Source of the DNA: Nephromyces sp. MM_2019 | Lineage: Eukaryota > Apicomplexa > Aconoidasida > Nephromycida | DNA: 10,509 nucleotides | Assembly: GCA_015657535.1 (NCBI GenBank) | Contig: JADHZB010000315.1 | Coordinates: 1-10,509 of the forward strand | Direction of reading: 5' to 3' | Part shown: piece by piece, positions 1 to 9,708 of the stretch | Numbering within the stretch: the first letter of the stretch is position 1 | How the letters are laid out: each line of letters opens with the position of its first letter | Program-made: the position numbers and the translations under genes | Notes under the pieces: generated by a model | Databases searched by the model: none | Seen by the model: only the letters and a program-made list of their open reading frames with translations | What the model was told of the DNA's origin: nothing

Positions 1-1151
1 TAGGTAATCACTGAATTATAGAAGAGTTTCATTACATTGGTCTTACACATCCAAACTAATTCTGCAAGGCGAACAATTATATGAAGCGTAGTGCTCGTTA
101 TTTTTTCTGCGCTATTACTCGCGTTATACTACTTATACTGGTTAAGTTTATATATTTTGAAAATATGAAAGAAGGCACATCGCAGCTAAGAATAGGATTT
201 CATAGCTCATAGGATAGAAGAGATAGCGAAGGATCATCATGCCTTGCATAAAAGCTGATGGAGCAGCCCACTAAAAAGTTTCTGTCCTGAAACTTACAGT
301 GTGGAAAGCTAAGCTGATGTCTGTGTTAAAGTTAGGGGCCACTTTTAAGTTAAGATTTTTATGGAATCTGGCATAAAAAGATGGAAGCCGCTTGTTCGCT
401 AGTACAAATGAAAAAACAAAAACTGCAGACATCAGTAGACGCTCGTTGCCCCTAATATCCAGCTTCCCAACTTTCAGCGAAAAATCACATTTACAATTTT
501 TTCTTATTTATTCATATTGTATTTGACGAAACATTACAATTATATCCATTAAGTATCGGTGAAGTAAGCAAAATACATTTTCTTAAGAAAGTTTTTGAAG
601 AACAGCTGTGAATGTGTTTATGATTCAGTGCAAAGATACGTGTATGTTCTATTCTAACAAACGGGATTTTGGGTAAGCAACCTATGTCACCTCATTTTAC
701 AACTAAAATGCTTTGCCTGAGTTAGCAACCTGCAACGTCTTTAAAACTTTACGTCTACCAACAATAGTTAAAAACTCACAGAAAGTGCCATATCAACAAG
801 AAAAGCTTGCAATCAAAAAACAAAATTAAGTAGTCACATCCCGCGTTCTTTTGCTAAATGGTAAAAAATTATTCCCGCACCATATAATGAGAGCGCTCAT
901 CAATTTAGTCCCCGGCAATGAATCTGCTGCAGTACTTGAAGTGCTGGTATATTATATAGCTATTTCTGTGGTATCACAACATCCAAGCAAAAAAATTGAT
1001 ATGCTAGTGCTTGCAATGTTAAGTAAATTTTTTACTTGACTCCCTGCCTAGTCTGCGGTCCATTCTCTCGTGACTCATTATCTTCATTGATCCCTACAAA
1101 CATCCTTTTAAACAGAGCGGTTGTTCATAAGCCACGGAATATTTTTTGTAG
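1..1151. other. Upstream region, probably holding the unseen 5' end of the Orai-like gene
   Basis: No convincing gene is visible. Because the exon at 1152 opens directly behind a good splice acceptor (T-rich tract then TAG at 1149-1151) and has no ATG for its first 44 codons, an upstream coding exon is likely. That exon must end in phase 0. One candidate is an ATG at 887 followed by 20 open codons to 946, then a GTATAT donor at 947, giving a 205-bp intron. Other phase-0 GT sites in the same frame (932, 941) are also possible. A second donor-like site, GTAAGC at 673, follows a short ATG frame from 620 but is in phase 2, so it cannot join directly to 1152. The rest (1-600) is AT-rich with no coding or RNA signal that I can support. 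Confidence 0.35.
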
Positions 1152-4088
1152 GAATTACAAGCTTATTTTAAATTTCATAAAACAATATCTGGTTATTTAT
1201 CTTCATCAACTGAGCTCCTTTCGTTGGATGCATTACGGAAGTATTGTAGAGCACTTTCGCTTATTCCTTCCAGTGGCCAAAAAATGCTTTCTATTCTAAA
1301 AAACTCGTTGGTTACCGGTTTAAGCGAGGAAGATATGATGATACGAAAAAAAGAGCTTGATTGGCTATCTCAAAATTTTTGGATAATTTCTACTCAGGCT
1401 ACTGTTATTGCGGGATTTTCCTCGCACCAATTGGCGTCCTCGTATTCATGCCGCAATATATCATGTGTAAGCAGTACCATTTATGCGCTGCTCGTAATAA
1501 CCACTCTGGTGCTTTCTGTCTTTATAATAGTAAGAGCTGGATTTTCATCCATTCTGGCACCAGGTGAGTATATAGGCGATGGCTCCGAGAAATAAACACA
1601 GTCGCTCAGGAATTAAAGATATATGTAAGGCATAACAGATTAATTATAGCATGCGAATAATGACTGCAGATGCTAATTCGGCTATGCATGATAGTAGGTG
1701 TGTAAACAATTGTTACAGTAGCGTCACAAGTAATGTGAGAGGAATGCCAGCATCCATGCATGCTTTCATACGGAAGCTCCTATATTAATTTAGTGTATAG
1801 GACTGGAATTTTTACTGAACAATGTGGGGGAAAAATACAAAACAAGATTTGCTTGTTTCGATAACTATAATAAATATATACTTATTAAAAAGTTGAATAT
1901 CAAATTGCACTCTATACGTACACGTAGCACCTGGGGATGGAGTATCTGAAATATAATAACCCTTCTTCGGCATTAGAAAGTGCTAAATGGTGTAATGCAT
2001 ACGAACAATTCTTAGAATGGTGGATCCCAACGCATCTAGGAAATGCTGAGAGCTAGCAGAGAACAAAAATATGTTCATAAAGGGATGGAATGATGCTTAA
2101 CCCGTACTTCTTTTTATTTAGTTTATACCCACAAGATGGATCATCAATTCAATAACAGCAAATCCTTATGTTGTACCTCGACATTATTGCAGGGGCATTT
2201 TCCCCCACTTCATACTTACCTAAGGTTACGTTTTTTAAGTTGGTTATAATGCAGCTATTGAAATCCTGATTTTTCCAAAGCGAATACTCAGGTTGAATAT
2301 TCGTGCGCAGCTACTGACCATAGTCATCAAAGAGTAAGGCTATGTAGTATGATGAAGTCACCTGCAAGGCCTTGATGCCATATAGGTAAATAGTGGCGTA
2401 CAGTAAACAAAGTGAAAGGTTATTGAAGTGTCGAATATGTTAAATCATACATTGAAATAAATCTTGCGTCACACCATAGCCTAAATGACAGAAACAAACA
2501 TACAATGGATATCCTACTTTCTGATTGTTGTACCTCGTAGTTTTATGTTCATTTGCCACACATGTAAAATGTGCATAGGAAAATCTGTAAAAGCAGCTAG
2601 TTTACATATTTTTATCCTAAGGATCCGATTACGGCTGGAAGGTTATTCAGAGAAATAATGAGTTTCTTGATGAGAAGGAAATTACATTAACCAGATTTGC
2701 CTACGTAACTCAATACAATGAAGTATTTAGTTTGTAATAGTGGGGTCTCTTCTTTACAACTATTTTATGTAATGCATTCACCTATAATGACATTATTGAT
2801 GATGTTTAGTGTAGAAATAATTGCCAGGCCAATACTTGCGCAAGTTTTCTCCACATTATAAACGAAAAAATTAGCGATATATAAAACAACCCTGTAGTAA
2901 AGGGCCAGTAAAAATAAATGCTACGATAAATACAAGGTCCGAGAAAACAATCGAAGCAGCGTAATGAAGACCATGCTTAGATGAAAAGCATCTGCTATGC
3001 CTTTTACTATCAGGCAGCACTCGTGAAACTATAGGTTTGGTGGATATTGGTTTTTCCTAACAAGTTCTGATATAGTACTACATTGTAGTTCAAGCAATCT
3101 GAGAGTCATGAGTGAGATAAATGTCAAAGAAGATAAAGTGTTATGCTGTTCGTGGTAATACGCAGTAGAGGGTCTCGTAAGTTTTTCTTTATAGTAATGC
3201 ATCAAACCAACATTTTAAATGATTCAACTTAACTGTGAGCCCTTTATGGGCAGCTTTTTGCGTACTTCCAATAAAAATATATGCAGCAGCTCTGAATGTG
3301 GTTACAACATGCCAATATGAAAGATAACTGAAATATTTGTTAGAAGTAGTTGCACTATGATGCTAGCAATTATCGGCCACGATAAAACATAGAACTAAGC
3401 GCATACCACTTTTGTGCTAAGCATGTACGCCGATATAAAAGGGAAGCAGCGACGGCATTAGAGCTCGGATTCTTGGCATGTTAGTTAATGAGAAAAGCAA
3501 TGATCTGAATGATGTTACAAGTGCCAAGTTTTTTTGAAGAGCACATGAATTGTAATGGAATCGGGTGAGCTCTTCAAAGAGCAGACACCTCAGAAAGGGC
3601 GTAGGTAGTTATAACTTTGCTATGAAAATACTTGCCCCATTTATGTTGGCGCCACTATGTGACACACTCTATGAATAGAAGCAACTACTATAAATTTTTC
3701 GAGTGCCTTTACCGAGCAAGACATAATGACTGTGGTAGTCTTTTTTATAGGTTTAGCCCTCCGGGGTACCCATGGTTTTATTTCCATGACTCAAGCAATC
3801 AATTATCTTAGAAAGGACCAGGACAAGGTGCTGTGGAGCTTTATTTTGAACTTGGTTACATTTATGTCATCAACGTTTATGGCAATTCTTATTTCAGGGA
3901 AGAGAGCCGATAGCATCTTAAAGTCGGAACTGGTACTGTTATCGGTATCCTTCGCATTGCTAATTGCAACTGTGAGGCTGGTTTATCGGTTTTACTATGA
4001 GAAGTACGTGTCATGTAAAATAATCAATAGCTTAGTGACCATTTTAATCAGCTCAAACAAAAACAAATCATGCTTGGCTAAGCATTAG
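1152..4088 (+). CDS. Orai-like four-helix membrane protein, spliced (join 1152..1563, 3751..4088), 5' end uncertain
   Basis: Two exons join to at least 249 codons with no in-frame stop. From the first codon at 1152, the N-terminal part is hydrophilic and carries LDALRKYCRAL (residues 25-35) and SEEDMMIRKKELDWLSQ (58-74). TM1 holds STQATVIAGF (80-89), TM2 runs about 107-129, TM3 lies around VLWSFILNLVTFM and TM4 around LLSVSFALLIATVRLVYRF. The STQAT..AGF block and the GLALRG..G..SM..A...LRK block are hallmarks I know from a protist family resembling Orai/CRAC channel proteins; that assignment rests on family knowledge. The helix pattern predicts cytosolic N and C termini. The TM1-TM2 loop is short, with two Cys and an N-I-S sequon (residues 100-105). 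The position matching the Orai1 selectivity glutamate is Ser96, so calcium selectivity cannot be assumed. The start is unresolved: either an upstream exon, or the in-frame ATG at 1284, which would give 205 residues. The neighbour downstream, VPS29, is convergent. Confidence 0.7.
1564..3750 (+). other. 2187-bp phase-1 spliceosomal intron of the Orai-like gene
   Basis: The donor is CCAG|GTGAGT at 1563/1564 and the acceptor is TTTTTTATAG|GT at 3750/3751. One base of a glycine codon (G1563) joins GT at 3751-3752, restoring ILAPGLALRG, the family's loop motif after TM2. The predicted junction is therefore supported by protein continuity as well as by splice consensus. No open frame above about 60 codons exists in it on either strand. 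A weak antisense exon pair is noted under findings. ATGCATGC occurs at 1756-1763. Confidence 0.75.
3751..4088 (+). CDS. Last exon of the Orai-like gene (TM3-TM4 and C-terminal tail)
   Basis: The exon starts by completing a Gly codon and then reads LALRGTHGFISMTQAINYLR, the conserved loop leading into TM3. TM4 ends in VRLVYRFYYEKY (codons up to 4007). After that the reading frame carries 26 more residues, rich in Ile, Ser, Asn and Lys, to a TAG at 4086-4088. This tail looks less protein-like than the preceding part. An alternative is an 81-bp intron, 4008-4088: GTGTCA after the Tyr codon, ending in ATTAG, both in phase 0. Reading would then continue at ATG 4089 for 62 more residues to a TAG at 4275-4277. 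The donor of that alternative is weak, so the simple TAG ending is preferred. Confidence 0.6.
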
Positions 4089-6321
4089 ATGGCAAACCCA
4101 CTATATACATCCACTGCATCGAATACTTCCATACGCTTCGTGTTCCTACAAGCATATTCTTACGACTCTAGTTTTTCGCCTGTGGTTGTCTCAACACAAT
4201 GGCAGCATATCGTTATACTTCCCCAAAAAAATCTCCAAAGAACTGTACGGCTCAAATATTATACCGCAATCGAATAGTTCGGTATGTAATAAATAACTAA
4301 CTTAGTGCAGATACATATATCGCATGATTATTTATGTGTAAAGTTCAACATTATCAGAAAAAAAATTACAAAAGCAACAGAAGATTAACTTGAAAATGTA
4401 TGTTTAGCATCTTGTTGAATTGCTATATGCAAAGCGGAATAGCAGCTAGCTTGATTTTGTTAGTAGCTTCCCTGCCAGGTCTGCGGAAAAAACCTAGTCA
4501 CCTTTCATAGCACTTGCGTGATGAGTACATGAAAATTGCACCAAATTTTAAATCATCCAAAATTGTTGCAAATTCAGCAGATAATGCAATATTTATCCCT
4601 GCATGTGGTCAGCTACATTAATCCATGCTTCCCAAGAGTGATAAAAGCACAAAAGTGTGAGTGCAACTGTCAGTCTACTTCAGAAATACAAGGATTTCAC
4701 CCTTGTTTTTATATTTCAGAACGGTAGTAAGTGGTGTGCCCTTGATCGAAGAGGTGTATAAAAAGGTTGGAGACTTAGACTCAATGGCGGCAGTGTCATT
4801 TCAAAGGAATCGAACTAGAACCAACTAAGAGTTTAATCGACAAGGCAAACCTTAACTTCAGTTACATAACTTGTCAAGGCTTCTCCGGGAAAAAGCTTTT
4901 TTCAATAAGGCAAATTTTCAACAAAATTAGAAAGCCTTGTTAGAATATGATGGGCTAGAGCAAAGGAGTGAAATGTGCAACACGAAATAAGAAATTAACA
5001 ATACTTCCTCAGATACAACGCGAAAATTTACCATCTAATAAAAAAAAAATTCCCACGCCTACTGCATGCAACGAAACCTTCGTTAATAAATATTACATCA
5101 CGATAATAAACAGAAATCCTAAACTATTTTTTATTGAAAAGTTTATAATTAAAGAAACTACACTTCGTCAGCTACAAAATAAGCGCCATCACCTTTCAAC
5201 CGTTGCTCTAAGGCTACAGTTTCCTCTGTAATACTTGCAATTAAAATGGGAATAGTGAAGGAATGACCTAAACATATTACACTCGGCGTTTTAGTGGAAG
5301 CCCCTCAAATAATGCTTGTAACGGTTTCAACTACATGAGCAATCATAGCGAAGTTGTTTCATTACAAGCGAACAATATTTAGGAAGCATTAAAACGCAGC
5401 ATTTTACATTAAGCTCGGCAGCTTTCATAGTCCTAAAAAAACTGCATCACTTCGCCATCCAATTAGAATGCTCAAAATGCTTCGTCGTATCTCTTCCATC
5501 AGATGCAAAAGCAACCTTTCATCACGCTGAGAATATTATGAAACCATCCTAACTCGGAAATATTTCCGTTTATTGGTCAAAGTTTACCCAGTAGAAACCA
5601 AGTGAGCTTTCCACCTGCTATATATCATTTCGCTTAGAAACTCTGCAGGTTGATTCACAGGCAAGTTAAAATTGCTACAGCAAAAATATTAGAAAACACC
5701 CTAATGTTAGCAATTTACTATTGGGATATACCTAAGGCTACTAGAAAGCCTTGGATAGGTTTCGAGGGAAACTTTCCTTTATCCAGAAATTGCCTTGTTT
5801 CAAACTTTATAATTTTCTCCTCATCTTAATTCGTCATGAAATAATCAATTTAAATTCAAAAAGCTTATTGTTCATTCATGCAAGAAACGTGAAGACTAAC
5901 TCAATTTAGGAATTGCTAATAAGCACGAGTGCTCAATTTTACAAAGTAAGATGTATGAGGGTAATTTTCTGGTAGCTCATCCTTAATATGTTGAAACAGA
6001 AGCAAAAGCATGCTCCATCCGCACTATAGTTTCTTCTTTTTGACCAAAATAGTTGGAGTTATAGAGCAAGGCACAAAGAAAACGACACAAACATGCTAGA
6101 TATATTAATTTTTCCACATAACAATGTAAATTTCTTGTTAAGCCTTAATTAGTAGCATTTCAAACTAATCATACTTTAATAATCTGCTCAATAGTGTTGT
6201 CTCAAACACTAACAAATTTCCATGCCACCCCTCAACACTCTTGCATATTTCAGTGCTCATTCAGCACCTTCAACAAAGTTTTAATGATCGCAAAACGCAG
6301 GACTATAATTACATTATAATT
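4089..6321. other. Convergent intergenic region without supported genes
   Basis: This AT-rich stretch lies between the 3' end of the Orai-like gene and the 3' end of VPS29. Open frames at 4089-4277, 4536-4727 and 4968-5231 are short, low in complexity or begin at non-ATG codons, and match nothing I recognise. The first could be a continuation of the Orai-like gene if an alternative intron is used. I saw a perfect TGCATGCA (5063-5070), a hairpin (5731-5754) and a 12-base repeat TAGAAAGCCTTG (4928-4939 and 5742-5753). The 3' untranslated ends of both genes must lie here, but I cannot place poly(A) sites. Confidence 0.5.
5731..5754. repeat. Imperfect hairpin
   Basis: AAGGCT (5734-5739) pairs with AGCCTT (5747-5752) around a 7-base loop. 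CC (5731-5732) and GG (5753-5754) extend the stem across one bulged T. It lies between the two convergent genes. No function can be assigned. Confidence 0.4.
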
Positions 6322-7505
6322 TTAACTGGATGGCTTCGGGTCCTTCTTAAAGTCGCTCATTACCACGTGAGCAGTTCCTTCGTTTTCCTCATAGATATAC
6401 AACACTACACTGTTGTTCACAATTGCCATAAGCATGAAACTAGGAGTTATATCAGAGCTATATGATTGAGGAGCACCCGTGGCTGAACCAGGGTTGATAA
6501 AGTATTTTCCATCGACCTCAAAAACTACGCTCTTGTGCGTATGGCCATACACTAAAATATCGCAGTCTAAGCGTCGCTGGAAGCTCATTAAGGCATCATT
6601 CTGACCCCAAGGTACTATTTGATGCCCATGAATCAATCCGACTTTAATTTCTCCTAAACCAATGATACACAAACAATTATTAGTACTACTAATTTTAGGA
6701 TTCGGCACATCGGATCATATGGGTAAAGCATTTTATCTTAAGCATTCAACAAATAAAAAAAAAACGTTAAAAACATATACGCATCAATTTGCAAATTGGA
6801 GAAATTAAATTGCATCAAAAACATCTCTATCTAAAGGGGGTTCAGTCCAAAAGTTGGACGTGTTTTTATTTTCAATGGTTAAGCATAAATCAAACAAATT
6901 ATTAGTTACAAGTCTATTTTTTTATGAGATGTAGTGTATGCTGTATCAAAAATATATTAACTGAGATCCTAATTGCGATATAATCATGAAATCTTTGCTA
7001 CTAAAGTGTGTAGCAATTTGAGGCCAAAAATATAATCCCGATAGTATTAAAAGCAGAGACCCTACTTGTCAAATTTATCCAAGTACCTCAAAATCAGGTA
7101 CTTTAAGCAATATATCAAAAGCAATAAGAATTCCTCCTTCTCAGTAAACAAAATTATAAAAATAGTCACACAAAATTCTATTTGTTTGCTATTAGACCCT
7201 ATAAGGTAAGTACTGGCTCGTAAATTAAGCAATCTTTCATACTTACCTAATTTTAAAAGTTTATAGTCTGGAAAGTCAAAATCAACATCCATGTCTCCCT
7301 TAACAAAATGTACAGAGCTAGATATTTTTTTCAAATAGTCAACCATTTTTGGGGACCCAACGTTACCCGTGCAAAGAACATGGCGTATTTTGTCGGTATT
7401 TAATAGTTCCCTGAAGCATGCTGGCAAGTCTGGAGCTCTATCCGGAACGTGAAGATCCCCTATCAAGAGTACAAGATCACCGAATTCCGTAAAATTTGAC
7501 CCCAT
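6322..7505 (-). CDS. VPS29: Vacuolar protein sorting-associated protein 29, retromer core subunit, spliced
   Basis: Exon 1 spans 7505-7247 and exon 2 spans 6653-6322; together they encode 196 residues ending in TAA. VPS29 is the metallophosphoesterase-fold subunit of retromer. It docks on the C-terminal half of VPS35 on endosomes and helps return sorting receptors to the Golgi. Motifs in order are LLIGDLHVP (14-21), CTGNV (45-49), VKGDMD (68-73), LIHGHQ (93-98), YGHTHK (122-127) and FINPGSATGA (138-147). Human VPS29 is 182 residues; here about eight extra residues precede the first strand and the C-terminus is slightly longer. Met72 sits where active phosphoesterases have the catalytic His of GNH and human VPS29 has Phe, which fits a non-catalytic scaffold. 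The ATG at 7505 is chosen because an in-frame TAA lies at 7511-7509, and its context is good (A at -3, G at +4). The FGDLVLLIGD and LLNTDKI features resemble apicomplexan orthologues. Confidence 0.95.
6654..7246 (-). other. VPS29: 593-bp phase-1 intron of VPS29
   Basis: On the minus strand the donor is TTAG|GTAAGTATG at 7247/7246 and the acceptor is TTGGTTTAG|GAG at 6654/6653. Splicing joins KLLKLG to EIKVGLIHGH, which matches the VPS29 family without a gap. Exon lengths 259 and 332 sum to 591, an exact multiple of three. If the intron were retained, the frame would run 61 further codons to a stop at 7064-7062 and lose the HGHQ and GHTH motifs. A perfect 6-bp hairpin, GTCCAA/TTGGAC with a 3-base loop, lies at 6845-6859. 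Confidence 0.92.
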
Positions 7506-8009
7506 TTTTTAGTACCAAATTAGCCTTCATAAAAATAATCGAGCAGCGACTGCTGGTATAGACCCCTACTCAGAAAAGATAAAATTTCTATGCAGAAATC
7601 ATTAATTTTCCGATATTAATAAGGACAAAGAGTCAAGAGGTATCCTGGAAATACATCCTAAGAGGAGCCTGTAAAAGCAGGCATCAAAATAGCTAAAAAA
7701 TTGTACCGATTCAGCAATACGAGGATAAGAATAGCATGAAATCAATCCATAAATGAAATATTCAATATTATGGTCTTCATCCTCCACTGGTTAGATTGGC
7801 TGACAAAATTTTCTCCCAAATTATAGCGTTGATGAAAAAAACTAATTGGTAATCGGCATACAGTACTGGACCCTCACACATCCTAGGTACATGTGTAGAA
7901 AATAGATTAATTATGAGCTAGTAAGGTACCAGCCGTGATCAGCATGCAGTTTATCATGTAGCAAGCTCTATTATAAGTTATAGATGACTGAACTGAGAAA
8001 ATTAAGATA
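7506..8009. other. Region upstream of VPS29, with a weak minus-strand open frame
   Basis: This holds the 5' flank and presumably the promoter of VPS29; no apicomplexan promoter element can be pinned down. A minus-strand frame at 7787-7602 reads 61 codons from a GTG to a TAA. It includes IAESVQFFSYFDACFYRLLL and has a somewhat protein-like composition. It has no ATG start, and only a poor acceptor (CTAACCAG at 7786) precedes it. It could be the last exon of another minus-strand gene ending about 100 bp before VPS29, or chance. Open frames of this length are expected by chance in DNA this AT-rich. Confidence 0.25.
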
Positions 8010-8141
8010 ATGTACATTATAATACCGGAAACTACCTCAGAGTCAAGCCTAATTATAAATAAAAAATTAACTCTTAAAAATATTTCGCACCCACGGTGGA
8101 AATATATCTGTTGTATAACATCCGATATAGTGCAATTTAAC
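8010..8141 (+). other. Candidate first coding exon with strong splice donor
   Basis: ATG at 8010 opens 44 codons that end exactly in phase 0 at a consensus donor, AAC|GTAAGTATC (8141/8142). The peptide (MYIIIPETTSESSLIINK, then a basic and Ile-rich stretch) matches nothing I know. A minus-strand open frame (7907-8179) overlaps it and looks no better. It could be a 5' exon of the gene whose coding sequence appears at 10331: TTTAG at 10314-10318 would allow a phase-0 acceptor there, joining to IASKMVDKPR. That acceptor has a poor pyrimidine tract. The evidence is one good donor plus phase agreement only. Confidence 0.2.
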
Positions 8142-9522
8142 GTAAGTATCAACAGGAAGCTTAACCATATGCTAAGCATTTACAAAATCGCATGGATCTA
8201 CCTGCTCAAATCTATCCTCAATCGGGACTGTAATTCTTAAAAGTTACAGTAAACTCCTCCAACACAAGCATAAAAACTATTCCGCCTATATTAACCCTTT
8301 ATAACCAACGCCACCCTTTTCTCACTCATTGGCACCTTCCAATCCTAGTCATAGAGAAGTAAATCAACAAAACACCTGCTTTTCTTACCTTTTAAAAGAG
8401 TAAAAGTACACTATTAAGTATAGGTATTGTCTAGAAGTTTACTGTGAGAGGGATAGTGTACGCGACACACACCCCCCGATTGATACGACCATTAAAAAGT
8501 TATAGCTGCATATACAAATATCGTAGGAGACATCATCTGAAGATGAGTACAGACGAAGTTTTAATATCATAGCACTTTCATGTTAATTGAAGCATATAAA
8601 GTGGACTGCAAACTTTGACGCATATTGTGATATAAAGTAGTGTGAAACTCAGTTCAAGAAATAAGTATAGACACTCTACCCTGGGATTCCCCTAGCAGCA
8701 AGGGTGCGGCATTATGCTTCAAAAACTCACTTTGGCAAATAGACAAGTTCCACGCAAGCATAGTGACAACAATTACTATCAAATGTCAAAGCCAAAGTAT
8801 TTCCAACAATATGCATTTGCCACACTGACAATGTACACAACGCAGTTAAGGAATTGACAACAAAAAATGCAATTACCCACGTTCTGACGACTTTTTTGTT
8901 AACAGAACTCAGAAGATATGGGAGTATCCCGGTTTATGTCCTGGAAAGATACATGTGCATCCCGTCACGTATGAGCCTGTCTACGCATTTGCGTGGATAC
9001 GTCGGTGCGCACTGATATATTAGCTGGCAAGCGAATGTATGCATGTTTACGCCATCACATGCGCACATGCAAGATTTGAGACTAAGCAGTGGAGCTCAGT
9101 ATGTTCCGATGTGCAGGTAACGGGAAATAGAAAGGGGGAACAGCTTCTGATTAGAGTGATACAAAGCAATTGAAGAACAAAACTACTCGCGGTAGTAATC
9201 TGCCTATCGTTAGGATAAAGCCAGCAATTGAACAGTAGCAGGCTTACCAGAGCGATATGCGCAGTTGCATTGAGGTAATACGAGATACTAATGTGGTGTG
9301 TGGGTGACAAGGGACGGTGCATACAAAAAATTCGAAAAATGTCTTGGGTAGCTGGATAGAAGGAACACGATGGCGTTTATCTAACATTTATGAGAAACGG
9401 AAAATTATTTTGTAACCGTTATAGCATGATCAAGCTTATAACATTGACACATTGGCATGTAACCCTCTTGCATAACCCGTATACTATCCTATGGCACTGG
9501 AGCTTGTATGGTATCACGCATG

Positions 9523-9545
9523 ATGCTGCGATGCTTCGGCAGCAT
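9523..9545. repeat. 7-bp perfect hairpin
   Basis: ATGCTGC (9523-9529) pairs with GCAGCAT (9539-9545) around the loop GATGCTTCG. An alternative fold uses C(TTCG)G as a tetraloop at 9534-9539 with a short stem. There is no T-tract and no adjacent gene end, so a terminator role is not supported. Confidence 0.4.
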
Positions 9546-9649
9546 GTTTGATGGATGTTACGAAAACTTCCAGGGTAGTTTCGAGGCCGCGAGAGCCTAC
9601 CCTTCAAAAATTAAGGCAGAGTGATACAACAGTCAAAGGCTATATTGGG

Positions 9650-9662
9650 GTACAAGTTGTAC
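9650..9662. repeat. Near-palindrome GTACAA-G-TTGTAC
   Basis: Two 6-base arms are separated by a single base. This could be a dimeric protein binding site, but no factor can be named. Confidence 0.35.
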
Positions 9663-9708
9663 AATTTGGCTTCTGTACACGATGTGTGGTATATTTTACC
9701 TCTATTTT

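Noticed and set aside
1036..1299. 87-codon plus-strand open frame
   Set aside because: It overlaps the intron before 1152 and the Orai-like exon in another frame, and has no family features.
1361..1567. 68-codon plus-strand open frame
   Set aside because: It is a shadow of the exon encoding TM1 and TM2.
4800..4850. tRNA-like T-loop on the minus strand (GTTCGATTCC spelling)
   Set aside because: The bases flanking the loop do not form the 5-bp T-stem, and no acceptor, D or anticodon arm can be drawn.
4968..5231. 87-codon plus-strand frame starting at GTG
   Set aside because: No ATG start, Lys/Asn/Ile-rich composition typical of AT-rich non-coding DNA, and no splice signals fit it.
6241..6465. 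74-codon plus-strand frame
   Set aside because: It is the antisense shadow of the VPS29 last exon.
8389..8445. Minus-strand segment between CCCTCTCACAG and AAAAG|GTAAGA, resembling an exon
   Set aside because: All three frames meet a stop within or at the start of it, so it is not coding. A non-coding 5' exon of VPS29 is possible but unsupported.
9047..9322. 91-codon minus-strand frame with hydrophobic stretches
   Set aside because: No recognisable family, and frames of this length are expected by chance in a stretch that is less AT-rich.
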